Assembly (NCBI GenBank): GCA_032051265.1
Contig: DAMBYU010000006.1
Location: 248,001 to 312,000, forward strand
Source: Dryocola sp032051265
GTDB lineage: Bacteria; Pseudomonadota; Gammaproteobacteria; Enterobacterales; Enterobacteriaceae
Length of the DNA: 64,000 nucleotides
Direction: 5' to 3'
Shown: piece after piece, positions 43,140 to 52,290 of the stretch
Numbering within the stretch: the first letter of the stretch is position 1
How the letters are laid out: every line of letters begins with the position of its first letter
The notes under the pieces: model-generated
What the model was told of the DNA's origin: nothing
The model's input: the letters and a program-made list of their open reading frames with translations, nothing else
Databases searched by the model: none
Position numbers and translations under genes: made by a program

Positions 43140-43336
43140 TGGGTGCAAAGTTTTCTGGCGTGGAAATATATTTCCTGAAACCGACTGCGGTTAACGAAAA
43201 GCTAAAAAGGCTTCTGGATCAATCGATTAACAATAAACAATTAATACCCATACGTTATTTTATGGACAATAAAGCAGCACCCGGGCAGATACACAGGATT
43301 TATTTATCAAAAGTACAGGCAGGTTTCTTTAATTAA
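43139..43336 (+). CDS. Small open frame coupled to ampG, function unknown
   Basis: The ampG stop and an ATG share a base (TAATG at 43137-43141). The ATG opens a 65-codon frame (MGAKFSGVEIYFLKPT ... VQAGFFN) rich in Lys, Ile and Asn. It has more AT than ampG and contains no known motif. Coupling through stop-start overlap favours real translation, but the high AT content and lack of a recognised family leave open that it is chance or a remnant of an older gene. Confidence 0.35.
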   Translation: MGAKFSGVEIYFLKPTAVNEKLKRLLDQSINNKQLIPIRYFMDNKAAPGQIHRIYLSKVQAGFFN

Positions 43337-43691
43337 TTTGTGCGCTATAAATTTAAAGTGAGCATTAAACGATTCAGCCCGGTGCGAAATTATTTATTGT
43401 TATAAATGTTCATTAAATGATGGCAATTTGTTAATTAATTGTTCTTTAAAATGATTGGTTATACCAATTTACCCACTCTATTTCCCACAGCCTGAAAATT
43501 CGTTCTAAACTCAACGGAGCGCAAGCTATCACCCGATTTTACAGTTTGTTGCATTTCGTGTGACATTGACGGCAGAACCCGGTAACACCCCACTGACACT
43601 ATGCCAATCATGTTTACAGTAATGTAACCTTCCCGTAAAATGCCGGCACACTTTAAACGACAATAGAGCTCCCTGGAATTGAGGTCGTTAA
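43337..43691. promoter_or_regulatory. cyoA promoter region with ArcA-like boxes
   Basis: This 355-nt AT-rich region precedes cyoA. GTTAATTAATTGTTC (43430-43444) matches the ArcA box (GTTAATTAAATGTTA) at 13 of 15 positions. GTTCATTAAATGATG (43408-43422) matches at 12 and is in phase two turns away. ArcA represses cyo at low oxygen. The exact promoter was not fixed. No gene is seen. Confidence 0.6.
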
Positions 43692-44639
43692 ATGAGACTC
43701 AGGAAATACAATAAAAGTTTGGGAATGTTGTCATTACTCGCAGGAACTGTGTTACTCAGTGGCTGCGATTCTGCACTTCTTGATCCCAAAGGACAGGTTG
43801 GCCTGGAACAACGTTCGCTGATACTGACGGCCCTCGGTCTGATGTTGATTGTCGTTATTCCAGCCATCGTGATGGCTATCGGTTTCGCCTGGAAATATCG
43901 GGCAACCAACAAGGACGCTAAATACAGTCCCAACTGGTCGCATTCGAACAAAGTTGAAGCTGTGGTCTGGACGATCCCTATCCTTATCATCATTTTCCTT
44001 GCGGTACTGACATGGAAAACCACACACGCCCTTGAGCCAAGCAAACCGCTGGCGCATGACGCGAAGCCGTTGACCATCGAAGTTATTGCCATGGACTGGA
44101 AATGGTTCTTCATCTATCCGGAGCAGGGTATCGCGACGGTAAATGAAATCGCCTTCCCGGCCAACACCCCGGTGGAATTCAAAATCACCTCGAACTCGGT
44201 GATGAACTCCTTCTTTATTCCGCGCCTGGGTAGCCAGATCTACGCAATGGCAGGCATGCAGACCAAACTGAACCTGATTGCCAACGAGGCCGGCTCCTAT
44301 AAAGGCATCTCCGCTAACTATAGCGGTCGAGGCTTCTCCGGCATGAAGTTTAAGGCTATCGCCACGCCGGATACCGAAACGTTCAACCAGTGGGTAGCTA
44401 AAGCAAAACAGTCTCCGAAAGCCATGAACGATATGGTTGCCTACGAGAAACTGGCCGCGCCGAGCGAATACAACAAGGTTGAGTACTTCTCCAGCGTCAA
44501 ACCGGATTTGTTTAAAGACGTCATTAACAAATTCATGGGACACGGGAAGAGCATGGACATGACCCAGCCAGAAGGGGAACACGCGTCCCATGAAGGTATG
44601 GAAGGCATGGACATGAGCAAAACGGAAACCTCTCATTAA
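43692..44639 (+). CDS. cyoA: Cytochrome bo3 ubiquinol oxidase subunit II
   Basis: This subunit of the aerobic terminal oxidase has 315 residues. It is a lipoprotein (lipobox LSGC, Cys25) with two membrane helices (about 47-68 and 90-110) and a periplasmic cupredoxin domain that, as in other quinol oxidases, lacks the CuA-binding residues. The tail is Met/His-rich (MEGMDMSKTETSH). First gene of cyoABCDE. Confidence 0.98.
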   Translation: MRLRKYNKSLGMLSLLAGTVLLSGCDSALLDPKGQVGLEQRSLILTALGLMLIVVIPAIVMAIGFAWKYRATNKDAKYSPNWSHSNKVEAVVWTIPILIIIFLAVLTWKTTHALEPSKPLAHDAKPLTIEVIAMDWKWFFIYPEQGIATVNEIAFPANTPVEFKITSNSVMNSFFIPRLGSQIYAMAGMQTKLNLIANEAGSYKGISANYSGRGFSGMKFKAIATPDTETFNQWVAKAKQSPKAMNDMVAYEKLAAPSEYNKVEYFSSVKPDLFKDVINKFMGHGKSMDMTQPEGEHASHEGMEGMDMSKTETSH

Positions 44640-44658
44640 GGGGCCGAGGAATATTACG

Positions 44659-46650
44659 ATGTTCGGAAAACTTACACTGGATGCAATCCCGTACCATGAG
44701 CCGATTATCATGGTTACGCTGGCTGCGATTCTCGTCGGGGGACTGGCGTTAGTTGCAGGTATCACTTACTTCGGTAAGTGGTCTTATTTGTGGAACGAGT
44801 GGCTCACTTCCGTGGACCACAAACGCCTGGGGATTATGTATATCCTCGTCGCTATCGTGATGCTGGTGCGCGGCTTTGCCGACGCCATCATGATGCGTAC
44901 CCAGCAGCTGCTGGTTTCCGCCGGCGAACAGGGCTTCTTGCCGCCGCACCACTACGATCAGATCTTTACCGCTCACGGCGTTATCATGATCTTCTTCGTG
45001 GCGATGCCGTTCGTTATCGGTCTGATGAACCTCGTGGTGCCGCTGCAAATCGGCGCTCGCGACGTTGCCTTCCCGTTCCTGAACAACCTGAGCTTCTGGT
45101 TCACCGTGGTCGGGGTTATCCTGGTGAACGTTTCACTGGGGTTAGGCGAGTTCGCGCAGACTGGTTGGGTGGCTTATCCGCCGCTGTCGGGACTTGAGTA
45201 CAGCCCGGGCGTAGGCGTGGACTACTGGATCTGGAGTCTCCAGCTTTCCGGTATCGGTACGACCCTAACCGGTATTAACTTCTTCGTCACCATCCTGCGC
45301 ATGCGTGCGCCGGGCATGACGATGTTCAAAATGCCGGTATTTACCTGGACGGCTCTTTGCACCAACGTGCTGATTATCGTCTCCTTCCCGATCCTGACCG
45401 TCACTATCGCATTACTGACCGCGGACCGTTATCTGGGCACCCATTTCTTCACCAATGATATGGGCGGCAACATGATGATGTACGTGAACCTGATATGGGC
45501 CTGGGGCCATCCGGAAGTGTACATCCTGGTTCTGCCGGTGTTCGGTGTCTTCTCTGAAGTGACCGCCACCTTCTCCAGAAAGCGTCTGTTTGGTTATACC
45601 TCGCTTGTCTGGGCGACCATCGCGATTACCGTACTGTCGTTTGTCGTCTGGCTGCACCACTTCTTCACCATGGGCAGCGGTGCGAACGTTAACGCCTTCT
45701 TCGGTGTCACCACGATGATTATCGCCATCCCTACGGGGGTGAAGATCTTCAACTGGCTGTTCACCATGTACCAGGGCCGTATTCAGTTCCACTCAGCAAT
45801 GCTGTGGACTATCGGCTTTATCGTCACCTTCTCTATCGGTGGGATGACGGGCGTACTGCTGGCAGTACCGGGTGCGGACTTCGTGCTGCATAACAGCCTG
45901 TTCCTGATTGCCCACTTCCATAACGTTATTATCGGTGGTGTGGTATTCGGTTGCTTCGCTGGCCTGACCTACTGGTGGCCAAAAGCCTTTGGTTACACCA
46001 TGAACGAGACCTGGGGTAAACGCGCCTTCTGGTTCTGGATCATCGGCTTCTTCGTGACCTTTATGCCGCTGTACGCTATGGGCTTCATGGGTATGACCCG
46101 TCGCGTTAGCCAGGACATCGACCCGATGTTCGAACCGCTAATGATTGTGGCTGAAATCGGTGCGCTGCTGATCGCCTGCGGTATCTTCAGCATCATCATG
46201 CAGATTTACACCTCTGTTCGCGATCGCGACCAGAACCGTGATCTGACCGGTGACCCGTGGGGTGGACGTACGCTGGAGTGGGCAACCTCTTCCCCGCCGC
46301 CGTTCTATAACTTTGCGGTCGTTCCGGAAATCCATGAGCGCGACGCGTTCTGGGAAATGAAAGAGAAAGGCGAAGCGTACAAGCAGCCGACGCATTATGA
46401 AGAGATTCATATGCCGAAAAATAGCGGCGCAGGCGTAATTATCGGCGCGTTCAGCACCATCTTCGGTTTTGCCATGATCTGGCATATCTGGTGGCTGGCC
46501 ATCCTGGGCTTCGCAGGCATCCTGATCACCTGGATTGCGAAGAGCTTCGATGAAAGCGTCGATTACTACGTACCGGTGGCTACCGTTGAGAAACTGGAAA
46601 ACCAGCATTTCGATGAAATTAGCAAAGCAGGGCTGAAAAATGTCAACTGA
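44659..46650 (+). CDS. cyoB: Cytochrome bo3 ubiquinol oxidase subunit I
   Basis: The 663-residue catalytic subunit has about fifteen membrane helices, binds hemes b and o3 and CuB, reduces oxygen to water and pumps protons. Ligand motifs are visible: WAWGHPEVYI with the His-Tyr pair, WLHHFFTMG with the two CuB histidines and IAHFHNVIIGG with the heme histidines. It overlaps cyoC by 11 nt. Confidence 0.98.
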   Translation: MFGKLTLDAIPYHEPIIMVTLAAILVGGLALVAGITYFGKWSYLWNEWLTSVDHKRLGIMYILVAIVMLVRGFADAIMMRTQQLLVSAGEQGFLPPHHYDQIFTAHGVIMIFFVAMPFVIGLMNLVVPLQIGARDVAFPFLNNLSFWFTVVGVILVNVSLGLGEFAQTGWVAYPPLSGLEYSPGVGVDYWIWSLQLSGIGTTLTGINFFVTILRMRAPGMTMFKMPVFTWTALCTNVLIIVSFPILTVTIALLTADRYLGTHFFTNDMGGNMMMYVNLIWAWGHPEVYILVLPVFGVFSEVTATFSRKRLFGYTSLVWATIAITVLSFVVWLHHFFTMGSGANVNAFFGVTTMIIAIPTGVKIFNWLFTMYQGRIQFHSAMLWTIGFIVTFSIGGMTGVLLAVPGADFVLHNSLFLIAHFHNVIIGGVVFGCFAGLTYWWPKAFGYTMNETWGKRAFWFWIIGFFVTFMPLYAMGFMGMTRRVSQDIDPMFEPLMIVAEIGALLIACGIFSIIMQIYTSVRDRDQNRDLTGDPWGGRTLEWATSSPPPFYNFAVVPEIHERDAFWEMKEKGEAYKQPTHYEEIHMPKNSGAGVIIGAFSTIFGFAMIWHIWWLAILGFAGILITWIAKSFDESVDYYVPVATVEKLENQHFDEISKAGLKNVN

Positions 46651-47254
46651 TTCTCTGGCACATACTGGCGCCCATGCGCACGACCATGGGCATCACGATG
46701 CGGGAGCCAATAAGGTCTTTGGCTTCTGGATCTACCTGATGAGCGACTGCATTCTCTTTGCAACGCTGTTCGCCACTTATGCCGTTCTGGTGAACGGCAC
46801 TGCGGGGGGCCCAACCGGGAAAGATATTTTCGAACTGCCTTTTGTGCTGGTTGAAACTTTCCTGCTGTTGTTCTCCTCCATTACCTATGGCATGGCGATT
46901 ATCGCCATGAACAATGACAAACGTAGCCAGGTTATCTCCTGGCTCAGCCTGACGTTCCTGTTTGGCGCAGGCTTCGTCGCGATGGAAATCTATGAGTTCC
47001 ATCATCTGATCGTCGAAGGCTTCGGTCCGGATCGCAGCGCGTTCCTTTCAGGGTTCTTTACCCTGGTAGGCACTCACGGCATTCACGTGACCTCGGGCCT
47101 TATCTGGATGGCGGTGATGATGTTCCAGGTTTCCCGTCGCGGCCTGACCAGCATGAACCGCACCCGTCTGATGTGCCTGAGTCTGTTCTGGCACTTCCTG
47201 GACGTGGTCTGGATCTGCGTATTCTCTGTTGTCTATCTGATGGGGGCGATGTAA
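46640..47254 (+). CDS. cyoC: Cytochrome bo3 ubiquinol oxidase subunit III
   Basis: The 204-residue subunit III has five membrane helices and a His-rich N-terminus (HTGAHAHDHGHHDAG). It supports assembly and stability of the oxidase and binds no cofactor. It overlaps both neighbours, with cyoD starting on its stop codon (TAATG). Confidence 0.98.
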   Translation: MSTDSLAHTGAHAHDHGHHDAGANKVFGFWIYLMSDCILFATLFATYAVLVNGTAGGPTGKDIFELPFVLVETFLLLFSSITYGMAIIAMNNDKRSQVISWLSLTFLFGAGFVAMEIYEFHHLIVEGFGPDRSAFLSGFFTLVGTHGIHVTSGLIWMAVMMFQVSRRGLTSMNRTRLMCLSLFWHFLDVVWICVFSVVYLMGAM

Positions 47255-47583
47255 TGAGTCATTCTACCGATCACGCAGGCGCCCATCACGGCAGCGTAAA
47301 AACCTATCTGACCGGCTTTATCCTATCTGTCATCCTGACGGTGATCCCGTTCTGGATGGTGATGAATGGTTCTGCGTCTCACGTGGCTATCCTGGGTACC
47401 GTCCTGGTCACAGCAGTGGTTCAGATTCTGGTACACCTGGTGTGCTTCCTGCACATGAACACCTCCTCTGAGGAGCGCTGGAACCTGGTGGCCTTTGTCT
47501 TTACCGTGCTGATTATCGCCATCCTGGTGGTAGGCTCGATCTGGATCATGTGGAGCCTCAACTACAACATGATGGTTCACTAA
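47254..47583 (+). CDS. cyoD: Cytochrome bo3 ubiquinol oxidase subunit IV
   Basis: The 109-residue subunit IV has three membrane helices and a His-rich start (MSHSTDHAGAHHG). It assists CuB binding and assembly. The ATG at 47254 shares a base with the cyoC stop. A longer upstream frame would lie inside cyoC and is not used. Confidence 0.97.
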   Translation: MSHSTDHAGAHHGSVKTYLTGFILSVILTVIPFWMVMNGSASHVAILGTVLVTAVVQILVHLVCFLHMNTSSEERWNLVAFVFTVLIIAILVVGSIWIMWSLNYNMMVH

Positions 47584-47594
47584 GAGCGGCCTGT

Positions 47595-48482
47595 ATGATT
47601 AAGCAATACCTGCAAGTAACAAAACCAGGAATTATTTTCGGCAATTTAATTTCTGTCATTGGAGGATTTTTACTGGCCTCAAAAGGCAGTATTGATTATC
47701 CCCTGTTTCTCTACACTCTCGTGGGGGTGTCGCTGGTGGTGGCGTCTGGTTGTGTTTATAACAACTTTATCGACCGCGATATCGACCGCAAAATGGAGAG
47801 AACCAGGAATCGGGTGCTGGTTAAGGGCCTGATTTCGCCGAAAACCTCGCTGGTATACGCCACCTTGTTGGGTATTGCTGGTTTCATGCTGCTGTGGTTT
47901 GGGGCGAATCCGCTGGCTATGTGGCTTGGCGTGATGGGCTTTGTGGTTTACGTAGGGGTTTATAGCCTCTATATGAAGCGCAAATCCGTTTACGGCACGC
48001 TTATTGGCAGCCTTTCTGGTGCGGCTCCTCCGGTCATTGGCTACTGTGCCGTGACTAACGAGTTTGACACCGGTGCCCTGATCCTGCTGGCTATCTTTAG
48101 CCTGTGGCAGATGCCGCACTCCTATGCGATTGCCATCTTCCGCTTTAAAGATTACCAGGCTGCCAACATTCCGGTACTGCCTGTGGTGAAAGGGATCTCG
48201 GTCGCGAAAAACCATATCACGCTGTATATCATCGCCTTTGCTGTCGCAACGCTGATGCTTACGCTAGGCGGCTATGCCGGATACAAATATCTGGTCGTCG
48301 CCGCGGCAGTAAGCGTCTGGTGGCTGGGCATGGCTCTGCGGGGTTACAAAGTAGAAGACGATAAGGTCTGGGCGCGCAAACTGTTCGTCTTTTCCATCGT
48401 CGCTATTACCTCTCTCTCCGTGATGATGTCCGTTGATTTTATGGTGCCCGATTCCAACCATCTGCTGACTTACGTCTGGTAA
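47595..48482 (+). CDS. cyoE: Protoheme IX farnesyltransferase (heme O synthase)
   Basis: CyoE attaches a farnesyl group to heme b to make heme o for CyoB. The 295-residue UbiA-type membrane prenyltransferase has the Asp-rich motif NNFIDRDIDRKMERTRNR and further conserved loop GTLIGSLSGAAPP. Its start at 47595 follows cyoD by 11 nt. A strong terminator follows. Confidence 0.97.
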   Translation: MIKQYLQVTKPGIIFGNLISVIGGFLLASKGSIDYPLFLYTLVGVSLVVASGCVYNNFIDRDIDRKMERTRNRVLVKGLISPKTSLVYATLLGIAGFMLLWFGANPLAMWLGVMGFVVYVGVYSLYMKRKSVYGTLIGSLSGAAPPVIGYCAVTNEFDTGALILLAIFSLWQMPHSYAIAIFRFKDYQAANIPVLPVVKGISVAKNHITLYIIAFAVATLMLTLGGYAGYKYLVVAAAVSVWWLGMALRGYKVEDDKVWARKLFVFSIVAITSLSVMMSVDFMVPDSNHLLTYVW

Positions 48483-48498
48483 GCCATGAACCGCATAA

Positions 48499-48523
48499 AA
48501 GGGCGCATCAGCGCCCTTTTTTA
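48499..48523 (+). terminator. Terminator of cyoABCDE
   Basis: AAAGGGCGC-ATCA-GCGCCCTTTTTT has a perfect 9-bp stem and a T-run 16 nt after the cyoE stop. The rest of the 294-nt gap up to yajR is AT-rich and shows no gene. Confidence 0.93.
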
Positions 48524-48776
48524 TTGCTGTAAAACAGCTGAAAAAGGTGCTTTTCGGCTATTTGATATAAACCAGAAGCCCTTATTCTTTTCGTTTATGA
48601 TTTCCAGTAATATTACTTTCAAATTCAATGGATTTTGTCAGGCGACTGAGGATGCATCAGCCTCCTTTTTCTTATCAACAGCAATAGTTTTGCCTGTAAT
48701 ATTTGTTAAACAACCAAACGTTTACCCTCCCCTGCCTACGCACTACACTATGTCCGGTTTTTCATCTGAGGTGGAA

Positions 48777-50141
48777 ATGAACGATTACAAAATGACGCCC
48801 GTCGAACTACGTGCGACGTGGGGTTTAGGCACGGTATTTTCACTACGCATGCTCGGCATGTTTATGGTGTTGCCGGTTCTTACCACTTACGGAATGGCGC
48901 TCCAGGGCGCGAGCGAAGCGCTGATCGGCTTTGCCATTGGTATTTATGGCCTGGCGCAGGCGATCTTTCAGATCCCCTTTGGTTTGCTCTCCGATCGTAT
49001 TGGCCGCAAGCCGCTGATCGTGGGCGGATTACTTATTTTTGTGCTCGGTAGCGTGCTGGCCGCCCTTGCGGATTCTATCTGGGGCGTGATCCTTGGCCGC
49101 GCGCTGCAAGGCTCCGGCGCCATTGCCGCCGCCGTTATGGCGCTGCTTTCAGATCTCACCCGCGAGCAAAACCGCACCAAAGCGATGGCGTTTATCGGCG
49201 TCAGCTTCGGCGTCACCTTTGCCATCGCCATGGTGCTTGGCCCGATTATTACCCACGCGCTCGGCCTGAACGCCCTGTTCTGGATGATTGCGATTCTGGC
49301 GTCGGCCGGTATTTTAATCACCCTTTGGGTGGTGCCGAATACCGAAAACCATGTTCTGAACCGCGAATCCGGGATGGTAAAAGGCTGCTTTAGCAAGGTT
49401 CTCGCTGAACCAAAGCTGCTGAAGCTGAACTTCGGCATCATGTGTCTGCATATTATGCTGATGTCTACCTTTGTCGCCCTGCCCGGCCAGCTTGAACAGG
49501 CGGGCTTTCCTGCCGCACAGCACTGGAAAATTTATCTCTGTACGATGCTGATTGCCTTCGCTTCCGTCGTGCCGTTCATCATTTATGCCGAAGTGAAGCG
49601 TCGCATGAAGCGGGTGTTTGTCGGCTGCGTGGCGCTGTTATTAATTGCGGAGATTGTGCTGTGGGGTTCCGGCCCACACTTCTGGGAACTGGTGCTTGGC
49701 GTGCAGCTCTTCTTCCTCGCCTTTAACCTGATGGAGGCCATCCTGCCGTCGCTTATCAGCAAAGAATCGCCGGCGGGTTACAAAGGTACAGCGATGGGTA
49801 TCTACTCCACCAGCCAGTTTATCGGCGTAGCGATCGGCGGTTCATTAGGCGGCTGGCTCGATGGCATGTTTGATTCGCAAACCGTATTTTTGGCGGGCGC
49901 CCTGCTGGCTATGGTCTGGCTGCTGGTAAGTTCGACCATGAAAGAGCCGCCTTATGTAGCGAGCCTGCGTATTGAGCTGCCGGAAAATGCAGCAAACGAT
50001 GTGGAGCTGAAAGCAAGGTTACTGGCACAACCGGGGGTGAGCGATGCGAACATCATTGCGCAGGAGCGCAGCGCCTACGTGAAGATTGACAGCAAGGTGA
50101 CGAACAGGTTTGAGATTGAGCAATTGGTGAAAGGGGCGTAA
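48777..50141 (+). CDS. yajR: Major facilitator transporter YajR
   Basis: The 454-residue proton-driven transporter has twelve membrane helices, the motif A loop GLLSDRIGRKPLI and a C-terminal soluble YAM domain (about 390-454; ending AYVKIDSKVTNRFEIEQLVKGA). The substrate is unknown. The ATG at 48777 follows GAGGTGG and matches E. coli (MNDYKMTP). An in-frame upstream extension runs into the cyo terminator and is not real. Confidence 0.94.
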   Translation: MNDYKMTPVELRATWGLGTVFSLRMLGMFMVLPVLTTYGMALQGASEALIGFAIGIYGLAQAIFQIPFGLLSDRIGRKPLIVGGLLIFVLGSVLAALADSIWGVILGRALQGSGAIAAAVMALLSDLTREQNRTKAMAFIGVSFGVTFAIAMVLGPIITHALGLNALFWMIAILASAGILITLWVVPNTENHVLNRESGMVKGCFSKVLAEPKLLKLNFGIMCLHIMLMSTFVALPGQLEQAGFPAAQHWKIYLCTMLIAFASVVPFIIYAEVKRRMKRVFVGCVALLLIAEIVLWGSGPHFWELVLGVQLFFLAFNLMEAILPSLISKESPAGYKGTAMGIYSTSQFIGVAIGGSLGGWLDGMFDSQTVFLAGALLAMVWLLVSSTMKEPPYVASLRIELPENAANDVELKARLLAQPGVSDANIIAQERSAYVKIDSKVTNRFEIEQLVKGA

Positions 50142-50150
50142 TGCCCCTTT
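50130..50150. terminator. Terminator between yajR and yajQ
   Basis: AAAGGGGC-GTAAT-GCCCCTTT overlaps the yajR stop and precedes the convergent yajQ stop. It could serve both directions. Confidence 0.65.
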
Positions 50151-50154
50151 GTCG

Positions 50155-50646
50155 TTAGTCGCGGAAGTTTTTGAACTGGAACGGCTGCCCTAAATCCCCG
50201 CCACGCACCAGCGCCATTGCGGCCTGTAAGTCGTCACGGGATTTGCCCGTTACGCGCAGCTCTTCACCCTGAATCTGCACCTGAACCTTGGTCTTGCTGT
50301 CTTTAATCAGCTTAACAATTTTCTTGGCAATCGCAGATTCAATGCCCTGCTTGAGCTTAGCTTCTACGCTCCAGGTTTTACCGCTGTGCACGAAATCGTC
50401 CGGCACATCGATTGAAGCGCCTTCAATACCGCGCTTAAGCAGCTTGGCACGAAGAATATCTAACAGCTGGTTGACCTGGAAATCGGACTCGCTGGCAACT
50501 TTAATAGACTGATTTTTCTCATTCAGCTCAAAGGTTGCCGGCACGTTACGGAAGTCAAAGCGAGTAGCGACCTCGCGCTCCGCGTTTTCGATCGCGTTAC
50601 GCACTTCCTGGATATCGATTTCAGACACGATGTCAAAAGATGGCAT
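50155..50646 (-). CDS. yajQ: Nucleotide-binding protein YajQ
   Basis: The 163-residue protein of the UPF0234 family has two ferredoxin-like halves (start MPSFDIVSEIDIQEVRNA). The E. coli protein binds nucleotides, and homologues in Xanthomonas bind cyclic-di-GMP. Its function in enterobacteria is unclear. The start at 50646 matches the family, and a longer frame is non-conserved. Confidence 0.95.
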   Translation of the reverse strand: MPSFDIVSEIDIQEVRNAIENAEREVATRFDFRNVPATFELNEKNQSIKVASESDFQVNQLLDILRAKLLKRGIEGASIDVPDDFVHSGKTWSVEAKLKQGIESAIAKKIVKLIKDSKTKVQVQIQGEELRVTGKSRDDLQAAMALVRGGDLGQPFQFKNFRD

Positions 50647-50784
50647 GTTTTCTTCTCCCTCTCTTTTTTGTTGCGTTGCATCATACCCGCTGGGCCACGC
50701 AAAACAACCCGTTAAAGCAGGTGAGAAGCCGATATAATATAGTTTACGCAAAACATCTGCGCATTTTGTGGATGGGGAGGCAAA

Positions 50785-51699
50785 ATGAAAATCACCGTCC
50801 TGGGTTGCGGTGCTTTAGGCCAGCTCTGGCTGGCATCACTTTATAAACAGGGACACGAGGTCCAGGGCTGGCTACGAGTACCCCAGCCTTTCTGCTCCGT
50901 AAATCTGGTGGAGGTGGACGGCAGCATCTTTAATGAATCGCTGACGGCCAACGACCCCGATTTTCTCGCCGACAGCGATCTGCTGTTGGTGACGCTCAAG
51001 GCCTGGCAAGTTTCCGGGGCCGTCAAAACGCTGGCTGCGACACTGCCGGAGTCCAGCGCCATCCTGCTGTTGCACAATGGCATGGGCACGCTGGAAGAGA
51101 TGAAGATGCTTCGCCAGCCTGTTTTACTGGGCGTAACCACGCATGCTGCAAAGCACGACGGCAATGTCATCATTCACGTCGCCAACGGCACCACGCATAT
51201 TGGTCCTGGCAATGCCGCAGGCGGTGATTTCAGCCGCCTGGCTGACACGCTGCATCACGCCCTGCCGGATGTGGCCTGGCACGATAATATCCTTCCCGCA
51301 AACTGGAAGAAACTGGCGGTAAACTGCGTCATCAACCCGCTTACCGCGCTCTACAACTGCCCTAACGGCGAGTTAAAAAATCATCATGACGAGGTGGTGA
51401 GCATCTGCAACGAAGTGGCTCTGGTCATGGAGCGTGACGGTCACCATACTTCGTCTGAGAGCCTGCTTTGTTATGTGGAGCAAATTATCGACAGCACTGC
51501 GGCGAATATCTCGTCCATGCTGCAGGATGTGCGCATGCAGCGACACACCGAAATTGACTATATCACCGGCTATTTACTGCAACGCGCACGGGCTCATGGC
51601 CTGGCCGTGCCGGTCAATAGCCGTCTGTATGAGCTGATTAAGCGTAAGGAGAATGAATATGAGCGCTCGAGCTCTGGTCTGTCTGGCGCCTGGGAATGA
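50785..51699 (+). CDS. panE: 2-dehydropantoate 2-reductase
   Basis: PanE reduces ketopantoate to pantoate with NADPH in pantothenate and CoA synthesis. The 304-residue enzyme has the NADPH motif LGCGALGQLWLA at the N-terminus, the catalytic lysine region NWKKLAVNCVINPLTAL and a helical C-terminal domain. GGGGAGG lies before the ATG. It overlaps yajL by 41 nt. Confidence 0.97.
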   Translation: MKITVLGCGALGQLWLASLYKQGHEVQGWLRVPQPFCSVNLVEVDGSIFNESLTANDPDFLADSDLLLVTLKAWQVSGAVKTLAATLPESSAILLLHNGMGTLEEMKMLRQPVLLGVTTHAAKHDGNVIIHVANGTTHIGPGNAAGGDFSRLADTLHHALPDVAWHDNILPANWKKLAVNCVINPLTALYNCPNGELKNHHDEVVSICNEVALVMERDGHHTSSESLLCYVEQIIDSTAANISSMLQDVRMQRHTEIDYITGYLLQRARAHGLAVPVNSRLYELIKRKENEYERSSSGLSGAWE

Positions 51700-52252
51700 G
51701 GAAATGGAAGCCGTTACCACCATCGATTTACTGGTACGCGGCGGCATTGAGGTCACGACGGCAAGCGTCGCAAGCAGCGGCGATCTCACCATTACCTGTT
51801 CACGCGGCGTAAAACTGGTCGCCGACGCGCCGCTGGTAGAAGTGGCCGACGGGGATTTCGACGTCATCGTCTTACCCGGCGGATTAAAAGGCGCGGAATG
51901 CTTCCGCGACAGCCCGCTGCTGGTAGAAACCGTACGCCAGTTTCATCTTTCCGGACGCATTGTGGCAACCATCTGCGCCGCAGCAGGCACCGTGCTTGTG
52001 CCACATAAGATTTTCCCCATCGGCAATATGACCGGCTATCCGGGCCTGAAGGAGACCATTCCGGAAGATCAATGGCAGGACAAACGCGTCGTCTGGGATC
52101 CCAGGGTCAATTTGCTGACCAGCCAGGGGCCGGGCACAGCGATAGATTTTGGCCTGAAGATTATTGATTTACTGGTGGGGCGTGAGAAAGCCCATGAGGT
52201 GTCGCAGCAGCTGGTGATGGCCGCGGGAATTTATAGCTACCGGGATTATTAA
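51659..52252 (+). CDS. yajL: DJ-1/PfpI family chaperone/deglycase YajL
   Basis: The 197-residue homologue of human DJ-1 protects proteins against oxidative and glyoxal damage. The nucleophile elbow cysteine sits in ATICAAAGTVLVPH, where E. coli has CAAPATV. The conserved Glu is in LAPGNEEMEAV. I chose the ATG at 51659 because AGGAG lies 7 nt upstream. An ATG at 51653 is too close to that site. The long overlap with panE implies coupling. Confidence 0.95.
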   Translation: MSARALVCLAPGNEEMEAVTTIDLLVRGGIEVTTASVASSGDLTITCSRGVKLVADAPLVEVADGDFDVIVLPGGLKGAECFRDSPLLVETVRQFHLSGRIVATICAAAGTVLVPHKIFPIGNMTGYPGLKETIPEDQWQDKRVVWDPRVNLLTSQGPGTAIDFGLKIIDLLVGREKAHEVSQQLVMAAGIYSYRDY

Positions 52253-52254
52253 GC

Positions 52255-52284
52255 TATATCCCCCTCTCTTGAGAGGGGGATATA
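52255..52284. terminator. Bidirectional terminator between yajL and thiI
   Basis: TATATCCCCCTCTC and GAGAGGGGGATATA form a perfect 14-bp stem in the 38-nt gap between the convergent stops. Confidence 0.8.
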
Positions 52285-52290
52285 AAAGGG

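Noticed and set aside
43752..44765. Minus-strand open frame opposite cyoA (337 codons)
   Set aside because: It is antisense to cyoA and the start of cyoB, has no ribosome-binding site, and is not a plausible protein.
48486..48776. N-terminal extension of yajR by 97 codons
   Set aside because: It would start inside the cyo terminator region, is not conserved, and the ATG at 48777 has a good ribosome-binding site.
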